A stretch of DNA of 21,722 nucleotides from positions 1 through 21,722 of IMG/VR virus record IMGVR_UViG_3300035698_003578; one strand, 5' to 3'. The translations under genes were made by a program, and so were the position numbers. Positions 6,077 to 11,895 of this stretch are shown here, in pieces; position 1 is the stretch's first letter; the number at the start of each line of letters is the position of its first letter. A model generated the notes under the pieces. That model did no database searches. It was not told the origin of the DNA and was given only the letters and a program-made list of their open reading frames with translations. The stretch comes from a virus.

Positions 6077-6258
6077 TTCTTCTCCTCCACTTTCGGCACT
6101 AGGTAACGCTTCCTTAGTTCATCCACCAATTCATCGCTTTCCTTTAGGACTTCATCTCTTGTAAACCCTGTCATATCAACTGTGCAGTCCCATGTCTCAA
6201 TACCCTTGACTGAAATCGTTGTGTTAACTCTGTACCTGACTGACTTCTCTACTTCCAT
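6073..6258 (-). CDS. Small hypothetical protein upstream of the Rad52-like gene
   Basis: The 61-residue product begins MEVEKSVRYRVNTTISVKGIETW. It looks like two or three beta strands and a C-terminal charged helix (EVLKESDELVDELRKRYL). AAAAGGAGGAGAAAG precedes the ATG and is also coding sequence for the end of the upstream gene. The stop overlaps the ATG of the Rad52-like gene, so the two are coupled and may act together. No family is recognised. Confidence 0.6.
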   Translation of the reverse strand: MEVEKSVRYRVNTTISVKGIETWDCTVDMTGFTRDEVLKESDELVDELRKRYLVPKVEEKK

Positions 6259-6476
6259 CTTTCTCCTCCTTTTAATTCTTCGCTCTGTTCTAATACCGTC
6301 GTTGGATAGATATTTACCACGGTTATCTTCGCCCCTGCCGCTTGAGCTGCACCGGCTAAGCCATCTGTTATCGGTTTATCTTGTGTCTCCCGTCGCTCCT
6401 TAATACACTCCGGGCATCCTTTCTCTAGTTGAAATACTCCATGTTTACATTTGCCAGTTAAGTTATAAGTTGCCAA
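6249..6476 (-). CDS. Small zinc-finger-like protein with TTG start
   Basis: The product has 75 residues. CKHGVFQLEKGCPEC (residues about 10-24) has the CxH-CxxC spacing of a small zinc knuckle. The rest is low complexity and then strand-like (ITVVNIYPTTVLEQ). The start is TTG at 6474-6476, supported by GGGGGTG six bases upstream; no ATG in frame would preserve the zinc site. The end of the gene encodes the SD of the next one. The function is unknown. Confidence 0.6.
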   Translation of the reverse strand: MATYNLTGKCKHGVFQLEKGCPECIKERRETQDKPITDGLAGAAQAAGAKITVVNIYPTTVLEQSEELKGGERWK

Positions 6477-6492
6477 GTTACACCCCCTTGCT

Positions 6493-6870
6493 TTATTTTA
6501 TTTCCTCGATATCCCATTCCTTGAGTTTGGCTTGCCACTGGTTCTCATTCATATCTAATAAAATACAACCTTTATCACCATCCAATCGTTCCTCAAACTT
6601 GCAGCCATCAATCCCAATGATTAAATCATCTATAAACTCCACCACTTCCTTTATCCCTGCCTTCTTAGCATCTTTCAGCACACCTTCGTTAAGATATTTG
6701 GTTTGTAATACAGCCTCTTTATACCCTGCCTTAAAAGAGATTTCAGCTTGGGCTTCTGCCAATGAATTGAACATCTTATTAAGGTCATCTTTATTTTTTA
6801 TCCCTGGGTAGTTTTTGAAGTACTCTCTAATAGCAGGCACTTTCATTACAGTATCTTCCCAGCTAGACAT
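6493..6870 (-). CDS. Hypothetical early phage protein
   Basis: The 125-residue soluble protein starts MSSWEDTVMKVPAIREYF and is mostly helical. It has an alanine/lysine-rich centre (SLAEAQAEISFKAGYKEAVLQ, about 36-56) and an acidic C-terminus ending IEEIK. SD GGGGGG stands five bases before the ATG, the same style of SD used by several genes here. No motif or family is recognised. Confidence 0.65.
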   Translation of the reverse strand: MSSWEDTVMKVPAIREYFKNYPGIKNKDDLNKMFNSLAEAQAEISFKAGYKEAVLQTKYLNEGVLKDAKKAGIKEVVEFIDDLIIGIDGCKFEERLDGDKGCILLDMNENQWQAKLKEWDIEEIK

Positions 6871-7035
6871 TTACGCCCCCCTTTTTGAGGCTACGCGCTC
6901 TCGGTGCCTTGCTATCACCATGTTGACGGCTCCAACCTTCATGTGATAGATGTTAGCGATTGACTGATAGCGATAGCCCTTTTCATAGAGCCTTATAATA
7001 CCGTTGTTTCGTTCTGTCTTCTTTCTGTTTGCCAT
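6871..7035 (-). CDS. Small helix-turn-helix protein
   Basis: From the ATG at 7035 (SD CGGAGAGAA) the product has 54 residues: MANRKKTERNNGIIRLYEKG, then YRYQSIANIYHMKVGAVNMV and a basic end. The middle is a classic helix-turn-helix of the region-4/terminase-small-subunit style (helix, SIANIYHM turn, recognition helix VGAVNMVIARHR). A longer frame from 7089 lacks an SD and lies wholly within the upstream gene. It probably binds DNA, perhaps as a regulator of the early operon. It overlaps the upstream gene by 43 bases. Confidence 0.6.
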   Translation of the reverse strand: MANRKKTERNNGIIRLYEKGYRYQSIANIYHMKVGAVNMVIARHRERVASKRGA

Positions 7036-7481
7036 TTCTCTCCGTCCCATATCTTTCCGTATTTCACGCTCATTACAAAGGCCAGCCATAGTTGCTCCAT
7101 TGAGGTAAAATGTTTACCATATTCAAACATCTCCCAATAACCACCATCTTCGTCAAGGTTTGGGTGGTCTTTATACTCGCTATAGAAATTAAGAAACAAC
7201 TCAAATAAGTCTTGTAAATTTGTAGCACTCGCCATCTCCTGTAGCTGGTCTTGTCGGGGAAGCCAGATACTTTCAGGAGGGTGATGCAGATAAAAAGGTT
7301 CATCTGCCCAAGCATCACTAGGGCGAGAAACCACATATGCCCCTTTATCAAACCTAAATACCGTCCGCCAGAAATCCCCCTCCTGCCACTTACCTGTATC
7401 TTTATGCCTTTCCTCACGTCTAAGTAACTGTATCTCCTCTGCCTTCTCGCACATCTTTATATATTGTTCTGTTGTATCCAT
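6993..7481 (-). CDS. First gene of early operon, conserved-looking phage protein
   Basis: The 162-residue protein is rich in aromatic residues. The block SIWLPRQDQLQEM (about 70-82), followed by LFELFLNFYSEY and SMEQLWLAFVMSVKYGKIWDG (about 130-150), has the appearance of a widespread phage protein of unknown function, recalled and not searched. It is the first gene after the consensus promoter at 7500-7528, with SD AGGGAGGTAGGGAA before the ATG. Its role is unknown; promoter-proximal position suggests high early expression. Confidence 0.7.
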   Translation of the reverse strand: MDTTEQYIKMCEKAEEIQLLRREERHKDTGKWQEGDFWRTVFRFDKGAYVVSRPSDAWADEPFYLHHPPESIWLPRQDQLQEMASATNLQDLFELFLNFYSEYKDHPNLDEDGGYWEMFEYGKHFTSMEQLWLAFVMSVKYGKIWDGEKWQTERRQNETTVL

Positions 7482-7499
7482 TTCCCTACCTCCCTTAAC

Positions 7500-7528
7500 A
7501 TTATATAACAGAAACTAACCTTTGTCAA
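7500..7528 (-). promoter_or_regulatory. Early operon promoter
   Basis: TTGACA (7523-7528) and TATAAT (7500-7505) on the minus strand are separated by exactly 17 bases: a perfect sigma-70-type consensus. Transcription should begin near 7493, giving a 12-base leader with the SD before the ATG at 7481. The stop codon of HNH2 (7515-7517) lies inside the spacer. Confidence 0.8.
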
Positions 7529-8009
7529 TAGGTCGGGATAGTTTTTTATATATTTGGTGAACTCTTTGCCTAGATATGTGTAATTGATTAGCAATAGATT
7601 GAAAGGTCATATTATTATCATCCCTCATCATTTTTATAAAATTGCGGTTTTTCCCTTCATTATGGATATGGCCGTGACAAACTGCACATAGCACCTGCAA
7701 ATTGCTAAGTTTATTATTCCTCATCCTTGATGGAGTGGTAATACCCATGCCGTCTTTGTGGTGAACGCAAAGACTATCAGAGGAACCACACAATTCACAA
7801 GTATAACCAGCTTTTATAAGCATTGGAAGAATATAATTTTTACCTTTTTCCATGTTTCGCACTCGAGGATGAGATGTATAATAGCGTCCTTTGTATCGCT
7901 CGCGATAATCCCTTTGCCTGCATTTTAGGCATACCCTACCAACAGCCCCTCGAGTTCCACTTATAAGCTCCACCCCACATATTTTGCAAATACCTGTTCT
8001 CACGCTCAT
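7515..8009 (-). CDS. HNH homing endonuclease with C-terminal helix-turn-helix (HNH2)
   Basis: The product has 164 residues. Zinc pairs CKIC (8-11) and CLKC (27-30) come first, then CELC (71-74), the HNH core VHHKDG (82-87) and NLQVLCAVCHGHIH (103-116). The C-terminus (about 133-157, MTFQSIANQLHISRQRVHQIY) is a helix-turn-helix likely to give site recognition. It is a different HNH subfamily from HNH1 and HNH3. It lies between the late terminator and the early promoter and has its own promoter (8016-8044). No SD precedes the ATG; the -10 box ends six bases before it, so the message is probably leaderless. Its stop codon falls within the early promoter. Confidence 0.88.
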   Translation of the reverse strand: MSVRTGICKICGVELISGTRGAVGRVCLKCRQRDYRERYKGRYYTSHPRVRNMEKGKNYILPMLIKAGYTCELCGSSDSLCVHHKDGMGITTPSRMRNNKLSNLQVLCAVCHGHIHNEGKNRNFIKMMRDDNNMTFQSIANQLHISRQRVHQIYKKLSRPIDKG

Positions 8010-8015
8010 ATGAGA

Positions 8016-8044
8016 ACTTTAGCATACCTTGACAATATTGTCAA
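8016..8044 (-). promoter_or_regulatory. Promoter of HNH2
   Basis: TTGACA (8039-8044), a 17-base spacer and TAAAGT (8016-8021) preceded by TGC give an extended -10 promoter on the minus strand. The predicted start coincides with the ATG at 8009. Confidence 0.65.
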
Positions 8045-8045
8045 G
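8028..8045. promoter_or_regulatory. 18-bp perfect palindrome over the HNH2 -35 box
   Basis: CTTGACAATATTGTCAAG is its own reverse complement. It contains the -35 TTGACA of the HNH2 promoter and an identical box on the other strand. A dimeric repressor site is the natural reading, but no repressor gene is in the window. Confidence 0.5.
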
Positions 8046-8056
8046 TGGTTACAAAT

Positions 8057-8108
8057 AAAAAAAACAGGGGGAGAACCCTACAGGACTTACCCTATAGAAC
8101 TCTCCCCC
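8057..8108 (-). terminator. Rho-independent terminator of the late operon
   Basis: On the minus strand GGGGGAGA (from 8108-8101) pairs with TCTCCCCC (8074-8067), with a partly paired inner stem CTATAGG/CCTGTAG. It is followed by TG and eight T (8064-8057). The orientation stops transcription coming from the structural and lysis genes just before the HNH2 promoter. Confidence 0.8.
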
Positions 8109-8131
8109 ATCGAAACCATTACCTTATTCTA

Positions 8132-8308
8132 TTACTCTGTCAGATTATTATCTGGTGGCCTCTCAGCGCACACTAGGCAGGCTCTCTTCAACCTAATAGA
8201 GCGCACACCTAGTTTCTCCTGGATGAATACATACTTGTATCCATGTTTAATAACTTGTTTACAAAAGTCACACCTTAGTTTACATTGAGCAGTTCTTACT
8301 ACTTTTAT
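8132..8308 (-). CDS. Small zinc-ribbon protein, start codon unresolved
   Basis: The frame reads KVVRTAQCKLRCDFCKQVIK, then HGYKYVFIQEKLGVRS and RACLVCAERPPDNN. CxxxCxxC and CxxC pairs 30 residues apart make a convincing zinc ribbon. The frame has no ATG, GTG or TTG; it opens after a TAA near the end of the XhlA-like gene. ATA at 8306-8308 is the only start-like codon in a sensible place. An 11-codon ORF in another frame (MEYKSSKNCSM) has an SD (GGGGTG) and an ATG just upstream. So either a non-AUG start, a frameshift, or a decayed start is involved. It is the last gene before the late terminator. Confidence 0.45.
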   Translation of the reverse strand: MKVVRTAQCKLRCDFCKQVIKHGYKYVFIQEKLGVRSIRLKRACLVCAERPPDNNLTE

Positions 8309-8318
8309 ATTCCATAAT

Positions 8319-8552
8319 TCACCCCAGTTTTATAATCCCGATCAGGCAGGTTAATACAAATAGCAAAGCAGCTCCGCCGACACTGGTGATTATCCTTATC
8401 CAGACCTTGTTGCTTACACTTCGGGAAGTGTTCTCTCTTACGTGGCCGTTCAGCTCTCTAATATTACCCTCTTGCTTCTCTGTTACTCTCCAGATATTAT
8501 GAGTCCTCTCGTCAAGCCTAGCTAAAAGTTGGTCTCTTTCTTCTTTGTCCAT
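8319..8552 (-). CDS. XhlA-like membrane protein of the lysis region
   Basis: The product has 77 residues. The N-terminus (MDKEERDQLLARLDERTHNI) and following residues form a charged, heptad-like helix, then a linker SNKVWIRI and one C-terminal membrane span (about 55-74, TSVGGAALLFVLTCLIGIIK). This is the layout of the XhlA/haemolysin-type accessory proteins next to phage holins. Its place at the end of the late operon fits a lysis or virion-tip role. No endolysin is visible in the window. HNH3 separates it from the other small membrane gene upstream. Confidence 0.55.
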   Translation of the reverse strand: MDKEERDQLLARLDERTHNIWRVTEKQEGNIRELNGHVRENTSRSVSNKVWIRIITSVGGAALLFVLTCLIGIIKLG

Positions 8553-8572
8553 TATAAGTTTCTGCCTTTATT

Positions 8573-9094
8573 TCAATTTCCTCTTAGGGATATAACTTCT
8601 GCTTCTAGTGCTTCAATGCGTTTTTCTAACTGTTTAATGTATCCCTTCATTACGGTATCAGGGAGATGAGCCTTAAGAGTTGGCAATAATTCTAGGTTTT
8701 CAATTCGGTTATCATCCCTTATTCCATTTATATGATGAACCACCTCCCAAGATAACAAACAGCGATTAAGGTATTTTGCCATCACAAGGCGATGTTCTCT
8801 TACATATCTATCCTTGCTAGCCATCAGATAAAAGAAATCGCTTGGATATAACCTTATCATCCAATAGCCGTGTCGCTTAAATCTACCCCCCTTCCATATG
8901 GGAGCTTTTTCCCTCAAATGGGCTTGTCCTTGCTTTATACAAGCACATTTACGACAGAGAATATATTTAGGCTTACCTTGCCGAATTTGAACCCATCGCT
9001 CCTTACCGCAATTAAGGCAAGCTTGCCATATCCATTTGGCGGTATCGTGGTATCCAAGCTCTTTACCTTGCCTAACATCACCTATCTTCACCAT
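8573..9094 (-). CDS. Free-standing HNH homing endonuclease (HNH3)
   Basis: From the ATG at 9094 the product has 173 residues. Zinc pairs lie at C26/C29 and C47/C50. The HNH core is EHRLVMAKYLNRC (100-112), VVHHINGIRDDN (118-129) and IENLELL (131-137). The C-terminus (about 151-170) is a short coiled coil. It shares the core with HNH1 almost residue for residue, so the two are paralogues. The ATG seven codons further upstream lies inside the promoter spacer and would not be transcribed. The start chosen is six bases after the TATAAT, and there is no SD, so the message is probably leaderless. It interrupts the lysis-type gene pair 9205-9444 and 8319-8552. Confidence 0.88.
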   Translation of the reverse strand: MVKIGDVRQGKELGYHDTAKWIWQACLNCGKERWVQIRQGKPKYILCRKCACIKQGQAHLREKAPIWKGGRFKRHGYWMIRLYPSDFFYLMASKDRYVREHRLVMAKYLNRCLLSWEVVHHINGIRDDNRIENLELLPTLKAHLPDTVMKGYIKQLEKRIEALEAEVISLRGN

Positions 9095-9100
9095 ACATAT

Positions 9101-9129
9101 ATTATAACAAAACATTAGTAGTTAGTCAA
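9101..9129 (-). promoter_or_regulatory. Promoter of HNH3
   Basis: TTGACT (9124-9129), a 17-base spacer and a perfect TATAAT (9101-9106) preceded by TGT are seen on the minus strand. Transcription should begin at the ATG (9094). The sequence resembles the LAGLIDADG gene promoter at 10860-10888. Confidence 0.75.
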
Positions 9130-9203
9130 GTAATCCAACCTGATAATCTGTTCATCACGCTCTACTGCTTTCACTTTGAAACACCTCTTATCAAATTATC
9201 CAT
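9115..9203 (-). CDS. Two coupled mini-ORFs ahead of HNH3
   Basis: MDNLIRGVSK (ATG at 9203, SD GGGGGT) stops in TGA, which overlaps a GTG at 9174. That GTG opens a 19-codon ORF (MKAVERDEQIIRLDYLTNY), preceded by GAGGTG, which stops at 9115 inside the HNH3 promoter. The second may be the remnant of a gene cut by HNH3 insertion, or a true small peptide. The evidence is limited to SDs and coupling. Confidence 0.3.
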
Positions 9204-9204
9204 T

Positions 9205-9444
9205 TTACCCCCAGATATGTAATATAAAGGCTACGGCTATCATTGCTATTAAGCTACCGAATACGTCGATAAAGCTACGGTCAGCAACTCTCCAATCTTC
9301 CATTATCTCATAGGCCAAGAAGTAAATTGCTATCATAACACCTAAAACAGGGTCTATCCTCATTATGGTATAGCCTATAATGCCACCAATAGGCAGGTGT
9401 AAAGCCCATCTAACTACGTCTTGTGGTTTCGTTTTATAACCCAT
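9205..9444 (-). CDS. Holin-like membrane protein
   Basis: From MGYKTKPQDVVRWALHLP (ATG at 9444, AGGGAT upstream) the product is 79 residues. Hydrophobic stretches at about 12-28, 29-43 and 57-78 suggest two or three membrane spans, with a charged loop (EIMEDWRVADRS) between. A longer frame from 9495 overlaps the upstream gene and lacks an SD, so it was not chosen. Small multi-span proteins at the end of the tail genes are often holins. Here that is a guess based on size and place only. Confidence 0.55.
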   Translation of the reverse strand: MGYKTKPQDVVRWALHLPIGGIIGYTIMRIDPVLGVMIAIYFLAYEIMEDWRVADRSFIDVFGSLIAMIAVAFILHIWG

Positions 9445-9452
9445 GTCAATCC

Positions 9453-9878
9453 CTAAAGCACACGTTTGGCCTCCAGTTTCTTGTGTATTCCCCAAATTAC
9501 CGTATCTGTCGGCTTATAACAACCGGGGCAAACGATGCCTGTTTTCTGAATATCCTTTAGCTTTTTTACTTCCTTTACCTTCACCAAATCGTTTATGTTA
9601 CCACTATCCCCTATATTTTGAAGTTCCTCCTCATCATATTCTGATTCTGAAATAATGAGATCGGGGTATTTCTTACGTTGCTTCTCCATGCCATCCTCTA
9701 TATGGGTTTCAATCTCCATCATCTTGGCTTTCTTAGATAAGGTAGTAGCATTATGCTTGAGTGCAACTATTATGTCTGTAAGTTCATTTATAATTGTGTC
9801 TGAAGCTATGACATAATCAGCGTTTCTATCATTTGGTGAATCTATACCTTTATTGCATCGATAGCATTTAATAATCAT
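9453..9878 (-). CDS. Zinc-ribbon protein of the tail-tip region
   Basis: The product has 141 residues. CYRCNKG (residues 5-11) near the start and CPGCYKP (about 117-123) near the end form two CxxC pairs that could come together as one zinc ribbon. They flank a long helical, highly charged centre (LTDIIVALKHNATTLSKKAK, MEKQRKKYPDL). The SD AAGGAGG is strong. It lies between the collar-domain protein and the holin-like gene. The function is unknown. Confidence 0.6.
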   Translation of the reverse strand: MIIKCYRCNKGIDSPNDRNADYVIASDTIINELTDIIVALKHNATTLSKKAKMMEIETHIEDGMEKQRKKYPDLIISESEYDEEELQNIGDSGNINDLVKVKEVKKLKDIQKTGIVCPGCYKPTDTVIWGIHKKLEAKRVL

Positions 9879-9889
9879 GCTCTGCCTCC

Positions 9890-10366
9890 TTAAGTTTTCA
9901 TAATGAAAGCTACATCGTAAAACGTCGGCTCGTTCTCATGGGCGCTGTCGCTACCAGCGCTTAATGTAGGTTCAGTACTATCATTGCCCGGCGGCGGATA
10001 GACTATATCCCCTCCGCCATCGGTCCCCATCCTATTTTCGTAGATAGGGATATCATGGGTATGAGCTGCTAGTTCAGCTACACTTAAAGTATGGGTGGCT
10101 GCGCCACCCGTAGCACCAGGATCGGTCGCAGCGGTAGCTACGCCTTGAAGGAATTTGGTCAATAAATTAGGAGTGCTATTATTACCATCGCATATAACAT
10201 AACCTGCAGGAATGTTTGCTATAGTACCATGCCATATGCCTATAAACCCTGATTGAACACCAAAATCAGCTTCAGCACTTTCGTATTGAGTCTCGAGATT
10301 GTTAAGATTCGCCGCGCTTATTCCAGGAGCCACACCGGCAACCCAAGTTGTCTTAGCGTATGCCAT
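9890..10366 (-). CDS. Phage tail collar-domain protein
   Basis: In this 158-residue product, residues 1-45 form a short shaft-like N-terminus. GFIGIWHGTIANIPAGYVIC (about 40-59), followed by DGNNSTPNLLTKFL, is the classic collar domain, and HTLSVAELAAHTHDIP (91-106) carries the conserved AHxH metal-binding histidines of tail fibre tips. The protein probably forms part of the receptor-binding tip. The SD GAGG precedes the ATG. It is coupled closely with the 159-residue gene upstream, which likely forms the partner part of the same tip. Confidence 0.75.
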   Translation of the reverse strand: MAYAKTTWVAGVAPGISAANLNNLETQYESAEADFGVQSGFIGIWHGTIANIPAGYVICDGNNSTPNLLTKFLQGVATAATDPGATGGAATHTLSVAELAAHTHDIPIYENRMGTDGGGDIVYPPPGNDSTEPTLSAGSDSAHENEPTFYDVAFIMKT

Positions 10367-10367
10367 A

Positions 10368-10847
10368 TTAAACCTCGCTTATCGTATCAGTTCTAACTAT
10401 GTAAAGCGACTCAAGGTTAGTCTTATTCCTTGAGTAGAGCACCCGGGCAATCATAATGCCCGAATCGGCTGCGGCTGTAGCCGCAACTCCGGCAAACCAG
10501 CCAAGCTCTTCTATCTGGTCTACCCATTCAGTAGGTAAAATGTAGCTTGTGGTCACGCATACCGCATCGGTGGTAACCGTGTCCGAAGTCTTGGCCTTCC
10601 GGGCTACTTCATTGACTAGCGTGGTCTGAGCTACTGCCACGGCGGTATTATCATCACCATAGGCCAGATACTTAATCTCACCGTCTGCGACGTCACCGCC
10701 CAGGATATCTCTAAACATATTCTTGCCTACTGTCATAATAAGGTTATGAAACTTGGTAACATCTTTAATATTGCCGTCAAGGTCATAGGCCGTAATCTTA
10801 ATATTGGTTATTATCTTCCAGCCTGTTTTGCTCTCCATGAATTTCAT
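10368..10847 (-). CDS. Tail-tip / fibre-associated structural protein
   Basis: The 159-residue product starts MKFMESKTGWKIITNIKITA. It is rich in Ala, Thr and Val, with the strand-like block IKYLAYGDDNTAVAVAQTTL (about 61-80) seen in phage fibre or tip accessory proteins. It has no membrane span. SD TAGGAG precedes the ATG. The gene follows the hub-like gene in the tail order, from which it is separated only by the plus-strand homing endonuclease. The precise role is unknown. Confidence 0.55.
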   Translation of the reverse strand: MKFMESKTGWKIITNIKITAYDLDGNIKDVTKFHNLIMTVGKNMFRDILGGDVADGEIKYLAYGDDNTAVAVAQTTLVNEVARKAKTSDTVTTDAVCVTTSYILPTEWVDQIEELGWFAGVAATAAADSGIMIARVLYSRNKTNLESLYIVRTDTISEV

Positions 10848-10859
10848 ACATACTCCTAC

Positions 10860-10888
10860 TTGACTTCTTTCTATCCTACTGTTATAAT
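10860..10888 (+). promoter_or_regulatory. Promoter of the LAGLIDADG gene
   Basis: TTGACT (10860-10865), a 17-base spacer and TATAAT (10883-10888) preceded by TGT are seen on the plus strand. It is the only rightward promoter recognised. Transcription should begin near 10895, leaving room for the SD GAGGG before the ATG at 10918. Confidence 0.8.
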
Positions 10889-10908
10889 TTATGTATCAAT
10901 TTAGGATA
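10872..10908. promoter_or_regulatory. Inverted repeat flanking the -10 box
   Basis: TATCCTA (10872-10878) and TAGGATA (10902-10908) are exact inverted copies, 23 bases apart. They bracket the TATAAT and the expected start of the LAGLIDADG transcript. It could be a repressor site or a hairpin in the 5' leader. Confidence 0.4.
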
Positions 10909-10917
10909 GAGGGATAA

Positions 10918-11895
10918 ATGAATAAACCTTTTACATTAACCGATAGTCAGCGGCAAACAATATGCGAGAGGTATCGTGCTGGTGAGAGTACAGTTGAACT
11001 AGCACAAGTTTATGGTGTTACAAAAGCGGCCATTCGGTCTTTACTCATTACCCGGAATATCCCCCGCAGGATAAATTCGCCTGAATTACATCGCACCTAT
11101 AGTTGTAATCATGCTTATTTTGATGAGCCAATAGATGAGCATCGGGCTTACTGGATTGGCTTTCTACTTGCTGATGGTTGTATAACTGACAGAAATAGTC
11201 TTCAAATTAACTTACAAAGAGCGGATGCACCCCACTTAGCTAAATTCCGCCAAGACCTTGCCAGTAATCATCACATAAAATATGGCAAGCAGTCCCCGGG
11301 AGGCTATGGTGCTGGGAAGCAATATGCCATAATATCGATAGTGTCAATACCACTGGCAACAGCCTTAGCCCGTTATGGTGTAATCCCTCGAAAGACTGGG
11401 TTAGAAGCAACTCCCGTCTTGCCATCCGATATGATGCGCCATATGTATCGGGGTTTTGTTGATGGCGATGGTTCAATCAGCTTATATTCATTAAGACGAT
11501 GGCTTAATGCTGAACTTGAGGTTGTCGGTCCCTTTAAATTTTTAAAAGACTTCTCGGATTGGTTAGCAAAATCAATCAATGCAAATTATAACCAACCCAT
11601 CAAATCTCCTAACACCGATATAGTCTACCGCCTCCGCCATGGTGGATTGCGGCAAGTATCAGATATAATCCGTCTTCTTTATGGAGGCAGTAGCCTTTAT
11701 TTAGACCGTAAATATGAGGTAGCTATAAAGATTGTAGAGATGGCAAATAAATTAAACTCCCATAGGCGAGATGATGGCTTGATGGTCAACAAGGCAGCAA
11801 ACTCTCGCTTGGATATAATGTCGCTGAAGGTACCGGGCAAGCGTGAACGGTGTAGGCGATTGATTCATCCCAGCCCCACGTCTCCGCTTTGTTGA
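10918..11895 (+). CDS. LAGLIDADG homing endonuclease, antisense to the tail genes
   Basis: The product has 325 residues. Residues 7-50 form an AT-hook/HTH-like N-terminal DNA-binding segment (ESTVELAQVYGVTKAAIRSLL). IGFLLADGC (80-88) and YRGFVDGDG (178-186) are the two LAGLIDADG helices, each with its catalytic acidic residue, so it is a single-chain double-motif enzyme and appears intact. It is the only convincing plus-strand gene. The core ends around residue 280; the last 36 residues (290-325) are read from the antisense strand of the 3' end of the hub-like tail gene, overlapping by 110 bases. The SD GAGGG and its own promoter make it autonomous. Confidence 0.88.
   Translation: MNKPFTLTDSQRQTICERYRAGESTVELAQVYGVTKAAIRSLLITRNIPRRINSPELHRTYSCNHAYFDEPIDEHRAYWIGFLLADGCITDRNSLQINLQRADAPHLAKFRQDLASNHHIKYGKQSPGGYGAGKQYAIISIVSIPLATALARYGVIPRKTGLEATPVLPSDMMRHMYRGFVDGDGSISLYSLRRWLNAELEVVGPFKFLKDFSDWLAKSINANYNQPIKSPNTDIVYRLRHGGLRQVSDIIRLLYGGSSLYLDRKYEVAIKIVEMANKLNSHRRDDGLMVNKAANSRLDIMSLKVPGKRERCRRLIHPSPTSPLC

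Noticed and set aside
7073-7417. Minus-strand frame of 114 codons inside the first early gene
   Set aside because: It lies wholly within the better-supported frame 6993-7481, which has the promoter-proximal SD; codons look shifted.
8029-8057. Rightward promoter from the plus-strand TTGACA in the palindrome
   Set aside because: The sequence 17-18 bases downstream (CAAATA/AAATAA) is a poor -10 and no rightward gene follows.
8010-8288. Plus-strand open frame of 92 codons starting at the HNH2 promoter
   Set aside because: It crosses the palindrome, the terminator and the antisense of the zinc-ribbon ORF; no SD or promoter on that strand and no protein-like pattern.
10918-11895. Group I intron hosting the LAGLIDADG gene
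   Set aside because: It lies between two complete-looking genes on the opposite strand, with its own promoter; no split exon or intron core was seen.
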